Assembly: GCA_047518005.1 (NCBI GenBank)
Contig: JAKZRT010000011.1
Span: forward strand, 1 to 64,000
Direction: 5' to 3'
Source of the DNA: JAKZRT01 sp047518005
Lineage (GTDB): Bacteria; Pseudomonadota; Alphaproteobacteria; Rhodobacterales; Rhodobacteraceae
Length of the DNA stretch: 64,000 nucleotides
Numbering within the stretch: position 1 is the first letter of the stretch; the number at the start of each line of letters is the position of its first letter. Below, piece after piece: positions 16,176-23,798 of this stretch. A model generated the notes under the pieces. It did not search any database. It was not told the DNA's origin and was given only the letters and a program-made list of their open reading frames with translations. Made by a program: the position numbers and the translations under genes.

Positions 16176-17753
16176 CTAGCTTGCGTCCTTGTAGCTGACT
16201 TGTTTCACATCGGCGTTCGGGTCCGATTTTGTGCGCCGCACCAAAAGCCGGTTGAGCGCGTTCACATAGGCCCGGGCCGAGGCGACGACTGTGTCGGTAT
16301 CGGCGGCCTGACCGGTGACGATGCGCCCGGCTTCCTCCATCCGCACGCTGACCGTGGCCTGCGCGTCGGTGCCTTCGGTCACCGCATGGACCTGGTAAAG
16401 CTGCAAAGTCGCGTCGTGCGGGAACAGGGCCTTGACGGCGTTGAACGTTGCATCGACCGGCCCGTCGCCCTGGGCTGTCACTTGATGATCAACCCCGCCG
16501 ATCGTCAGCGTCAGATCGGCTGATTGCGGCGCTTGGGTGCCGCAGATCACGCGCAGGAATTTGACCTGCATGTGGTCATGCGCGGCCGAGGTCGCCTCGT
16601 CGGCCATCAGCGCCAGCAGATCGTCGTCGAAGACTTCTTTCTTGCGGTCGGCGAGCGCCTTGAAACGCACAAAGACATCCCTAAGCTGGTTGTCGCCCAG
16701 CTCATAGCCCAGTTCCTTCAGCTTGGCGCGCAGCGCCGCGCGGCCCGAATGTTTGCCCATCACCAGATTGGTGGCCGAAAGGCCCACGTCTTCGGGGCGC
16801 ATGATCTCGAAGGTCTCGGCGTTCTTCAGCATGCCGTCCTGGTGGATGCCGGCCTCATGGGCAAAGGCGTTCTTGCCCACGATCGCTTTGTTGAACTGCA
16901 CCGGAAACCCCGACACCGTGGCGACCCGGCGCGAGATATGCATGAGCTTGGTGGTGTCGATCCGGGTCGAGAACGGCATGATGTCATTGCGCACCCTCAG
17001 CGCCATCACCACCTCTTCCAGCGCCGTGTTACCGGCCCGCTCGCCTAACCCGTTGATCGTGCATTCGATCTGGCGCACCCCGGCATCGACCGCCGCCAGC
17101 GCATTGGCCGTCGCCATGCCAAGGTCGTTGTGGCAATGGGTCGCGAAGACAACGTCGTCCGCCCCCGGCACCCGTTCAATCAGCATCCGGATCAGTTCGG
17201 CCGATTCGACCGGTGCCGTATAGCCGACCGTGTCGGGGATATTGATCGTTGTGGCCCCGGCCCTGATCGCAATCTCGATCACCCGGCAGAGGTAATCCTC
17301 TTCGGTCCGCGTGGCGTCCATCGGCGACCATTGCACGTTGTCGCAATAGTTGCGCGCATGGGTGACCGTCTCGTGAATGCGGTCGGCCATCTCGTCTTTG
17401 CTCAGGTTCGGGATCGCCCGGTGCAGCGGCGAAGTGCCGATAAACGTGTGAATGCGCGGGCTGCGTGCGTGACGCACCGCGTCCCAGCATCGGTCGATGT
17501 CCCTGAGGTTGGCGCGCGCCAGCCCGCAGATGGTGGCACCTTCGGTCGCCTTGGCAATATCGGTGACCGCTTCAAAATCACCGTCCGAGGCGATCGGAAA
17601 ACCGGCCTCGATAATATCGACGCCCATCTCGTCGAGAAGCCCGGCGATCTCGAGCTTCTCGCCGTGGCTCATCGTCGCCCCCGGCGATTGCTCGCCATCG
17701 CGCAAAGTGGTGTCAAATATCAGGACGCGGTCCGGATCATCTGTCTTGGTCAT
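16176..17753 (-). CDS. leuA: 2-isopropylmalate synthase
   Basis: 525 aa. The first committed step of leucine synthesis: acetyl-CoA plus 2-oxoisovalerate gives 2-isopropylmalate. The HMGL-like catalytic domain starts with FDTTLRDGEQSPGATMS (about 13-29) and carries metal ligands in FATHCHNDLGMATANAL. NGLGERAGNTALEE and HEAGIHQDG follow. The C-terminal ~130 residues form the leucine-binding regulatory domain, so feedback inhibition is expected. Upstream is a leucine-rich leader peptide, which suggests a second level of control by leucine supply. Confidence 0.97.
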   Translation of the reverse strand: MTKTDDPDRVLIFDTTLRDGEQSPGATMSHGEKLEIAGLLDEMGVDIIEAGFPIASDGDFEAVTDIAKATEGATICGLARANLRDIDRCWDAVRHARSPRIHTFIGTSPLHRAIPNLSKDEMADRIHETVTHARNYCDNVQWSPMDATRTEEDYLCRVIEIAIRAGATTINIPDTVGYTAPVESAELIRMLIERVPGADDVVFATHCHNDLGMATANALAAVDAGVRQIECTINGLGERAGNTALEEVVMALRVRNDIMPFSTRIDTTKLMHISRRVATVSGFPVQFNKAIVGKNAFAHEAGIHQDGMLKNAETFEIMRPEDVGLSATNLVMGKHSGRAALRAKLKELGYELGDNQLRDVFVRFKALADRKKEVFDDDLLALMADEATSAAHDHMQVKFLRVICGTQAPQSADLTLTIGGVDHQVTAQGDGPVDATFNAVKALFPHDATLQLYQVHAVTEGTDAQATVSVRMEEAGRIVTGQAADTDTVVASARAYVNALNRLLVRRTKSDPNADVKQVSYKDAS

Positions 17754-17848
17754 CTTGCTTATCTCTTTGTCTTGCTTAGCTTTTGCGAATGGCGCTGGTC
17801 ACCCCTAAGCGTCGCGCCGGTCGGGCACGCTCAGAGGCAGCTAAGAAG
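17754..17848 (-). promoter_or_regulatory. leuA leader RNA: Leu-codon run can pair upstream of the leuA start
   Basis: Minus-strand RNA between the leader peptide's Leu codons and the leuA ATG. CTTAGCT (17845..17839), which overlaps the last Leu codon of the run, is perfectly complementary to AGCTAAG (17781..17775), and CTT/AAG extends it by 3 bp across a one-base bulge. A competing hairpin with GGCGC/GCGCC arms lies between them (about 17820..17793). There is no uridine run after it, so classical factor-independent termination is not obvious. Control of leuA translation or a Rho-type mechanism are alternatives. Confidence 0.55.
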
Positions 17849-17884
17849 AAGCAGCGAAACGCCAACCGGGCCGCAAAGGCGCAT
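17831..17884 (-). CDS. leucine-rich leader peptide of leuA
   Basis: An 18-codon minus-strand ORF encoding MRLCGPVGVSLLLLSCL, then TGA. It ends 77 nt before the leuA ATG. Six of 17 residues are leucine, including four in a row (CTG CTT CTT CTT), using codons that would be sensitive to leucyl-tRNA charging. This is the hallmark of ribosome-mediated attenuation, known for leucine operons in other proteobacteria. A weak GGAT ribosome site precedes the ATG by 4 nt. No protein function is expected from the peptide itself. Confidence 0.7.
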   Translation of the reverse strand: MRLCGPVGVSLLLLSCL

Positions 17885-17979
17885 TTGATCCAGGCTATGT
17901 GCTGCAATCGTCATGGGACCCGATCATAAAGCGGGCCATATTGAATTGAAAGCGACAATTTGGGGTGTCAGGCGCTGGC

Positions 17980-19410
17980 TCAGTTTCCGTCGGTGGCCTC
18001 GGCCTGACCGGAATCAAGCTGACCATCGACCCAGGTGCCGGTGACTTCGCCACCGCGCGCATAGCGGATCGTGCCTGTGCCCTCGCGTTTACCGGCCTTG
18101 AAATTGCCGTCGTAGACATCGCCATTGGCATAGGTGGCCAGACCCCTGCCTTGGATCTCTCCCCCGAACCATTCGCCCTCATAGGTGAACCCGTCGGGCA
18201 GCACGATCGTGCCCTGCCCATGGCGCTGGCCAGCCAGGTATTCGCCTTCATAGACGGTGCTGTCCGAAAACGTGGTGGTGCCCCGGCCTTCGCGCTGACC
18301 GGCAAACCAATCGCCCTCGTACCGGTAGCCGTCGGAATAGGTCATCACCCCGTGGCCGTGGAACGCCGCGTTCTTGAATGTGCCCGCATAGATCAGGCCA
18401 TTGGAATAACGCGCCACGCCATCGCCTTCGATCACGCCTGCCACCCAGTTGCCATCATAGGAATTGCCGTCGGGGTACTCAATCGCGCCGCTGCCATCCG
18501 CGAGACCGTTCAGAAAATCGCCGTCATAGACCGACCCGTCGGGATAGGTGACCTTGCCCGACCCCTCAATCCGGCCCGCGACATAATCGCCGACGAAGGC
18601 ATAGCCGTCAGGCCCCGAAAAACTGCCCTTGCCGTGGCGCTGGTCGTTCTTGAACGAGCCCTCGTAAACCGAACCGTCGGCATAGATTTCCTGGCCCGAC
18701 CCCGACCGGGCACCATTGACCAGAAGGCCCTCGTAAACATCGCCATTGGGCCGCGTCAGGCGGCCAAAGCCGTTGATCTGTCCGTCTTTCCAGGTGCCGA
18801 CATAGGTCAGCCCGTCGGGCATCGTCAGCGATCCCTGACCCTCAGACAATCCGCGCACCAGTTCGCCCTCGTAAACCGCGCCGTCAGGATAGGTGATTCG
18901 GCCATCACCCTGTTTGACCCCATCCACCCAATTGCCGTCATAGATGTACCCGTTGGGGCTGGTCACCCTGCCCTGCCCATGGTGGATCGCGTTGCGAAAA
19001 TCGCCCTCATAGACGACACCGTTGGCGTAGCGGGCAATGCCGCGCCCGTTGATCTTGCCGTCGGTCCAGTCGCCCGAATAGGTTCCGCCATCGACAAAGG
19101 TTATTTTTCCGATCCCGCTCGGCTTGCCGGCCGCGAATAAACCTTCATAGACCGATCCATTGGCAAAACGGGCGATGCCCTGGCCGCGAATTTCGCCCTC
19201 GAACCATTCGCCCGAATATTCATAGCCATTGGGCAGGCGGTAAGTGCCGCGCCCGTGCTGTTTGCCGTTCCTGAACGTGCCCTCGTAGACGCCGCCGTCC
19301 TCGAACTGCTGCGTGACGATCCCGCCGCTTTCCTGTGCCAGACTGGCACCCGCGACCAATGTCGCGGCGGCCACGGTTGCGAAAAGCCGAATTCTAATCT
19401 GCCCGATCAT
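17980..19410 (-). CDS. exported MORN-repeat protein
   Basis: 476 aa with an N-terminal signal peptide (RLFATVAAATLVAGASLAQE, cleavage near 25-27). From about residue 37 to 460 it is almost entirely 23-residue MORN repeats of the form YEGxFxxGxxHGxGxxxxxxGxxY, roughly 18 copies. MORN arrays form elongated beta structures and often bind lipids or scaffold other proteins. No catalytic domain is visible, so this is probably a periplasmic or surface scaffold. It is transcribed divergently from nadE across a 173-nt gap. Repeat number is likely to vary between strains. Confidence 0.9.
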   Translation of the reverse strand: MIGQIRIRLFATVAAATLVAGASLAQESGGIVTQQFEDGGVYEGTFRNGKQHGRGTYRLPNGYEYSGEWFEGEIRGQGIARFANGSVYEGLFAAGKPSGIGKITFVDGGTYSGDWTDGKINGRGIARYANGVVYEGDFRNAIHHGQGRVTSPNGYIYDGNWVDGVKQGDGRITYPDGAVYEGELVRGLSEGQGSLTMPDGLTYVGTWKDGQINGFGRLTRPNGDVYEGLLVNGARSGSGQEIYADGSVYEGSFKNDQRHGKGSFSGPDGYAFVGDYVAGRIEGSGKVTYPDGSVYDGDFLNGLADGSGAIEYPDGNSYDGNWVAGVIEGDGVARYSNGLIYAGTFKNAAFHGHGVMTYSDGYRYEGDWFAGQREGRGTTTFSDSTVYEGEYLAGQRHGQGTIVLPDGFTYEGEWFGGEIQGRGLATYANGDVYDGNFKAGKREGTGTIRYARGGEVTGTWVDGQLDSGQAEATDGN

Positions 19411-19455
19411 GCGCTGTGCCCTGAAATCATTTCCGCCCGCCTCTTTGGGGAGCCT

Positions 19456-19472
19456 CCTGAGACGGGCTCAGG
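19456..19472. promoter_or_regulatory. inverted repeat in the MORN/nadE divergent promoter region
   Basis: CCTGAG-ACGGG-CTCAGG, a perfect 6-bp inverted repeat, lies 46 nt upstream of the MORN protein start and 111 nt upstream of nadE. It could be an operator or a 5' UTR hairpin. Nothing else in the 173-nt gap stands out. Confidence 0.3.
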
Positions 19473-19583
19473 TTAATTCACCCAACCCCAAGTGACAACT
19501 GTGCGTACAGATTTTTGCACCCACCCTGTCTTTTCCTTTTAGTTTGTTCTGATAGAGATCGCTTTGATTGACGGGGGCAGGCC

Positions 19584-21242
19584 ATGGCCGAACGGTTTCG
19601 ACTAACTCTCGCGCAGCTCAACCCGACCGTGGGCGCGCTGGCTGGCAATTCAGCCAAGGCGGCGGCGGCCTGGTCCCAGGCCCGCGCCGCCGGTGCGGAC
19701 ATGGTGGCCCTGCCCGAAATGTTCCTGACCGGGTACCAATTGCAGGATCTGGTCTGGCGGCGGGCGTTCTTGAGCGATGTCGAGGCGGTTCTGGAGCGAC
19801 TGGCCAAGGACTGCGCCGACGGACCTGCGGTTGGTATCGGAGCGCCGGTCATGATCGACGGGGCGCTCTATAACGGCTATCACATCCTGCGCGACGGGCG
19901 CGTCGCGTCGCGGATGCTCAAGCACCATCTGCCCAACACCGAAGTTTTCGACGAAGAACGCTGGTTCGCGCCGGGCCCGGCTGCCGGCCCGTTCCGCATC
20001 GGCACCACCCGAATCGGCGCGCCGGTCTGCGAAGATGCCTGGCACGATGATCCGGCCGAGACGCTGACCGAAAGCGGCGCGCAGTTATTGCTGGTCGCCA
20101 ATGGCTCGCCTTACGAGCGGCAGAAACACGACCGGCGGATCAATGCAATGGTCCACCGCGTGATCGAGACCGGGCTGCCGCTGGTTTACCTGAACATGGT
20201 CGGCGGGCAGGACGATCAGGTCTTTGACGGGGCCTCGTTCATCCTGAACCCTGGCGGTGATCTGGCCCTGCAACTGCCCGCCTTTGACGAGGTGGTGACC
20301 CACGTCGATTTCGCCGCGACCGATGACGGGTTGCGCGCCGTGGTCGGTCAAAGGGAAATTCCACCCGGTGAATGGGCACTCGATTACCGCGCCATGGTCG
20401 AAGCGCTGCGCGACTATTGCGCCAAGTCGGGCTTTGGCAAGGTGATGCTGGGTCTGTCGGGCGGCGTTGACAGCGCGCTGGTTGCGGTGATTGCCGTCGA
20501 CGCGCTCGGGGCCGACAAGGTTCGCTGCGTCATGTTGCCGTCCGAATTCACCGCGCCCCAATCGCGCCAAGACGCCGCAGCGGTGGCGCGCGCCCTTGGG
20601 ACGCGGCTTGATGATGTGCCAATCGACGGGCCTCGGGATGCGGTCACGACCGCCTTGGTGGAAGTGTTCCAGGGGTCCGAGCCCGGCGTGGCCGAAGAAA
20701 ATATCCAGGCCCGTTTGCGCGGCCTTTTGCTGATGGCCATGTCGAACAAGTTCGGCGAGATGCTGTTGACCACCGGCAATAAATCCGAGGTCGCGGTTGG
20801 CTATGCCACGATCTACGGCGATATGGCTGGTGGCTATAACCCGATCAAGGACCTCTACAAGTCCCGCGTTTTCGAGACCTGTCGCTGGCGCAACGCCACT
20901 CACCGGCCGTGGATGCAGGGGCCTTCGGGCAAGGTCATCCCGAGCCGCGTGATCGACAAACCGCCCTCGGCCGAATTGCGCCCCGACCAGAAAGATCGCG
21001 ACAGCCTGCCGCCATACGACGTGCTCGACCAGATCCTTGACGGGCTGATCGACCGCGAAGTGTCGGTTGGCGAGCTGGTCGCCGAAGGCCACGACCGCGA
21101 CACGGTGAAGGCAGTCGAGGGACTGATCTATGCCAGTGAATACAAACGGTTCCAGTCGGCCCCCGGGGCCCGGATCACCAACCGCGCGCTCTGGCTCGAC
21201 CGGCGCTATCCGATCGTGAACCACTGGCGCGACGACGACTGA
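19584..21242 (+). CDS. nadE: glutamine-dependent NAD+ synthetase
   Basis: 552 aa, two-domain form. The N-terminal nitrilase-like glutaminase domain (about 1-260) has Glu in ALPEMFLTGY, Lys in MLKHHLPN and the catalytic Cys in APVCEDAWH. The C-terminal synthetase domain (about 275-552) has the PP-loop LGLSGGVDSALV and TGNKSEVAVGYATIYGDMAGG. It amidates deamido-NAD to NAD+ using glutamine, the last step of NAD synthesis. Single gene, with a strong hairpin downstream. Confidence 0.97.
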   Translation: MAERFRLTLAQLNPTVGALAGNSAKAAAAWSQARAAGADMVALPEMFLTGYQLQDLVWRRAFLSDVEAVLERLAKDCADGPAVGIGAPVMIDGALYNGYHILRDGRVASRMLKHHLPNTEVFDEERWFAPGPAAGPFRIGTTRIGAPVCEDAWHDDPAETLTESGAQLLLVANGSPYERQKHDRRINAMVHRVIETGLPLVYLNMVGGQDDQVFDGASFILNPGGDLALQLPAFDEVVTHVDFAATDDGLRAVVGQREIPPGEWALDYRAMVEALRDYCAKSGFGKVMLGLSGGVDSALVAVIAVDALGADKVRCVMLPSEFTAPQSRQDAAAVARALGTRLDDVPIDGPRDAVTTALVEVFQGSEPGVAEENIQARLRGLLLMAMSNKFGEMLLTTGNKSEVAVGYATIYGDMAGGYNPIKDLYKSRVFETCRWRNATHRPWMQGPSGKVIPSRVIDKPPSAELRPDQKDRDSLPPYDVLDQILDGLIDREVSVGELVAEGHDRDTVKAVEGLIYASEYKRFQSAPGARITNRALWLDRRYPIVNHWRDDD

Positions 21243-21286
21243 TCCTGCTTTTGATTGGATTTCGCGCGCCCAAGCAAACCGCGCCT

Positions 21287-21309
21287 CCCCTCTCCCAGTG
21301 GGAGAGGGG
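21287..21309. repeat. strong palindrome after nadE, REP-like or terminator
   Basis: CCCCTCTCCC-AGT-GGGAGAGGGG, a perfect 10-bp stem with a 3-nt loop, lies 44 nt beyond the nadE stop and between convergent genes. It is followed by a further GGCCGGGGGAGAGGCC stretch. CTCTCCC/GGGAGAG palindromes of this type recur as extragenic repeats in many proteobacterial genomes. There is no T-run directly after it, so REP-like identity is at least as likely as an intrinsic terminator. Confidence 0.65.
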
Positions 21310-21363
21310 CCGGGGGAGAGGCCGGAATAAATGCCGTTTCGACACCTTCAGGAGAAATTAAAT

Positions 21364-21402
21364 TTAATAACAATGGCTTAACTGCTGTTTCAACCTTGAA
21401 AC
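21364..21402. repeat. intergenic element: TTAATAAC/AATGGCTT motif plus 16-bp palindrome (copy 1)
   Basis: GTTTCAACCTTGAAAC at 21387..21402 is a perfect palindrome apart from the two central bases. It is preceded by TTAATAAC (21364..21371) and AATGGCTT (21372..21379). The same 16-mer and the same two flanking words recur at 51858..51911, in the opposite relative order. It lies in the convergent gap between nadE and the cytochrome gene. Confidence 0.6.
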
Positions 21403-21434
21403 CTTGTCGGAATCGCTGCGATGAGGCGCGATTT

Positions 21435-22328
21435 TCAGGGCAGGGCCCGCAAATAAGCGATGATCGCCCACACGTCTTCCTCGGGAATTTTCCCCAGGTT
21501 CTCGACCACCTCGGCCATTTGCGCGCCCGCCGTGTCGAACTCGGGCGTCAGCCCGGTGGTCAGAAAGAAAAATACATCCTGGTCCGACCAATCCAGTTTA
21601 TCCGGCGTCAGCGCCGGTATCGTCCCCTTGCCGGCCGGGTTCGGCGCGCCCGCCAGCCACCGCGCCCGGTCGAGCCCGCCCAGGGCATCGCGCGGCGTGT
21701 GACACTGACCGCAGTGGACCAAGCCCTCGACCAGATAACGCCCGCGCTCCAACTCGGCGCTCGCGACGTCTTGCACCACAAACGATCGTCTGAGGTAGAT
21801 CAGCTTCCACAATCCCAGCCCCCTGCGCACCGAAAACGGAAAGCCCACGTCATGCGCGCGGCTGGCGACAGCGGATGGCGGCAGGGTCATCAGATAGGCA
21901 TGAAGCGCGGCAATGTCGCCCTCGGTCATGTGCTGATACGAGGTGTAGGGCAGCGCCGGGTACAAATGCTGGCCCGCGCGCGACACCCCGTAGCGCAGCG
22001 CGCCCAACAGGTCAGCCGCGCTCCAGCCGCCAATGCCCGCCCCAGTGTCGGGCGAGATATTGGGGGCAAAAAATGTGCCGAAATCCGAAGCAAACGCCAG
22101 ACCCCCCGCCAGTATCAGGCGCGCCTCGCCTTGCGCACCCGGCGCCGCGTGGCACGAGGCGCATCCGGCGGTGGTGAAAACCCTCTCGCCAGCTTCGACC
22201 GAGGTCGCCGCCGCTTCCAGTGCTTCGATTTCTTCAACGCTTGGCACATCGGGCGCGCTCAGCCACAGCCCCAGACCGACGCCCAAGACACCCAGCCCCG
22301 CCGCATAGGTGAAAAGCTGGCGCTTCAC
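21435..22328 (-). CDS. di-haem c-type cytochrome
   Basis: 297 aa, GTG start. There is an N-terminal signal or anchor (FTYAAGLGVLGVGLGLWLSA). Haem motifs are CASCH (about 55-59) and CGQCH (about 197-201), giving two cytochrome c domains of about 140 residues each. It resembles the cytochrome subunits that accept electrons from periplasmic dehydrogenases. No dehydrogenase gene is adjacent. It is co-directional with the cytochrome c' gene 31 nt upstream, so the two are probably co-transcribed, and a LysR gene diverges from them. Confidence 0.88.
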   Translation of the reverse strand: MKRQLFTYAAGLGVLGVGLGLWLSAPDVPSVEEIEALEAAATSVEAGERVFTTAGCASCHAAPGAQGEARLILAGGLAFASDFGTFFAPNISPDTGAGIGGWSAADLLGALRYGVSRAGQHLYPALPYTSYQHMTEGDIAALHAYLMTLPPSAVASRAHDVGFPFSVRRGLGLWKLIYLRRSFVVQDVASAELERGRYLVEGLVHCGQCHTPRDALGGLDRARWLAGAPNPAGKGTIPALTPDKLDWSDQDVFFFLTTGLTPEFDTAGAQMAEVVENLGKIPEEDVWAIIAYLRALP

Positions 22329-22359
22329 GGGCGACCCCGCCTATGGTTCGGCAACGCGC

Positions 22360-22827
22360 CTAACTTGGGACGCGATAGGCTTTGTGGCAGGCACCGCACG
22401 CGCCAAACACTGGCCCAAGCGCTGTTTTCATCGCGTCCTCGCCGTCACCCGCCACCGCGGCCAGCGCCGTCGTCGCAGCAAGCAACGCCGTCAATTTTTC
22501 CATCATGTCGGGAAAGTCTGCCCAAGCCGCCGGCAACGCGCGCGTGCCTTCAATCGAATCTGCGTCGGTTCCCTGCGGCCACATCCGACTTTGGTTTATC
22601 CCTGTCCCTGCCAAAGCCATCAGAGCATCCGCGGCACCCTGAGCGGTGTCCGCGTCATAATCGGCCTTGCCCTGCATCACCGCGCCCAGATAACCGGCGT
22701 GGAAGCTGTTTAGTGTCATGTGGGCCTGACGGGCCTTTACAGCCGGGTTGCCTCCGTGACTTCCAGCCACGACAGCACCGGCGGCGGCGACTGCCAGGAC
22801 AGCAGCCGGTATCAATAATTTCTTCAT
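22360..22827 (-). CDS. cytochrome c' (CGACHKAYR class)
   Basis: 155 aa with a signal peptide (MKKLLIPAAVLAVAAAGAVVAG). The helical body ends in the haem-binding CGACHKAYR near the C-terminus, the position and form typical of class II cytochromes c'. These periplasmic four-helix proteins bind NO or act in electron transfer. It is first in an apparent two-gene unit with the di-haem cytochrome, facing a LysR regulator. Confidence 0.93.
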   Translation of the reverse strand: MKKLLIPAAVLAVAAAGAVVAGSHGGNPAVKARQAHMTLNSFHAGYLGAVMQGKADYDADTAQGAADALMALAGTGINQSRMWPQGTDADSIEGTRALPAAWADFPDMMEKLTALLAATTALAAVAGDGEDAMKTALGPVFGACGACHKAYRVPS

Positions 22828-22877
22828 GAATCGCCTCCCTGCAAATCAAAGGTTGCTTTTGTTAGCCTATGCGCCAT

Positions 22878-22906
22878 CTTCACGAAGTGAAGGTTGCAAT
22901 TTTGCA
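22878..22906. promoter_or_regulatory. two adjacent palindromes between cytochrome c' and LysR genes
   Basis: CTTCAC-GAA-GTGAAG (22878..22892) fits the T-N11-A LysR box. TGCAA-TT-TTGCA (22895..22906) follows after 2 nt. Both lie in the 95-nt divergent intergenic region, 16-45 nt before the LysR start, where an autoregulating LysR protein would be expected to bind. Confidence 0.5.
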
Positions 22907-22922
22907 CATCGATTGATGATAA

Positions 22923-23792
22923 ATGCACGAACCGAACTGGGAAGATCTCAGATACGTCCTCGCGGTTGCCGATACCGGATCGGTTGCCGCTGCCGCAAAA
23001 AGCCTGGGCGTAGCACACACGACGGTGTTGCGGCGAATCGCGTCGTTTGAGGCTGATTCCGGTGCGCGGCTTTTCGAACGCACCGCGCGCGGCTACCGCA
23101 TCGTGCCCGACAGGGCCAAATCGTTCGAGGCGCTGCGCACAGCAGGCACGGCCATCGAGGCCGCCCGCGCCGAAATTGACGCCTCGGTTGTTGCTCCCGG
23201 CGAAATTTTGCGCTTGACGTCAACCGACATGCTCTGCGCGACGTTTCTGCCGAGTGTTTTGCAGGCCATGCGCCGCGACAATCCCGGTCTTCAGGTGGCG
23301 CTGCTGTCCAGCAACGCCTATCTAGACCTCGCCCACGGCCACGCCGATCTGACCCTTCGCCCGGCGCTTGATTTGCCCGCCGATCTGTTGGGCGATTGCG
23401 TGGCTCACTTGGGGATGTCGGTCTATGGCACGCCGGGGGCACCCGAAGAATGGCTTGGTGTCACCGGGCCGCTGACGCGCTCTGTCGCCGGGCAATGGCT
23501 GCGCGACAAATGCGCGGCACCTGCAACCGTTACGGACAGTTTCGTGGTTCTTGCAGAACTGCTGGCGACCGGAGCAGGTCGGTCGATTCTTCCCTGCCTG
23601 CTGGGCGACGCCGACCCGCGATTGCACCGTCTCAGCGGTGACGCGCCGATCCTGCGGGTGCCGCTTTGGGTGGCCGGTCACCGCGACCTTGGCGATAGCC
23701 GGCGCATTCGCAAGTTTCGCAAGGCGCTTGGCAAGGCCATTTCCCTGCGGCGCGCCGCGCTTTTGGGCGACCGAAGCGCCCGGCCGGCCTGA
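22923..23792 (+). CDS. LysR-family transcriptional regulator
   Basis: 289 aa. The N-terminal winged helix-turn-helix reads WEDLRYVLAVADTGSVAAAA, then SLGVAHTTVLRRIASFEAD and GARLFERTARGYR (about 5-60). The effector-binding domain (about 85-285) is of the periplasmic-binding-protein type and lacks an obvious ligand signature. It diverges from the two cytochrome genes, and two palindromes lie between them, so it probably controls those genes and itself. The inducing ligand is unknown. Confidence 0.9.
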   Translation: MHEPNWEDLRYVLAVADTGSVAAAAKSLGVAHTTVLRRIASFEADSGARLFERTARGYRIVPDRAKSFEALRTAGTAIEAARAEIDASVVAPGEILRLTSTDMLCATFLPSVLQAMRRDNPGLQVALLSSNAYLDLAHGHADLTLRPALDLPADLLGDCVAHLGMSVYGTPGAPEEWLGVTGPLTRSVAGQWLRDKCAAPATVTDSFVVLAELLATGAGRSILPCLLGDADPRLHRLSGDAPILRVPLWVAGHRDLGDSRRIRKFRKALGKAISLRRAALLGDRSARPA

Positions 23793-23798
23793 ACCGGG

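Noticed and set aside
17789..17929. 46-codon plus-strand ORF encoding a very basic peptide (KKKQRNANRAAKAH) upstream of leuA
   Set aside because: It is the antisense of the leuA leader peptide region. The basic run is the complement of the Leu/Ser codons, there is no ribosome site, and the minus-strand leader explains the sequence better.
17980..19410. CRISPR-like regular repeats in the MORN gene
   Set aside because: The ~69-bp periodicity is coding (MORN units), the repeats are degenerate at DNA level and there are no unique spacers.
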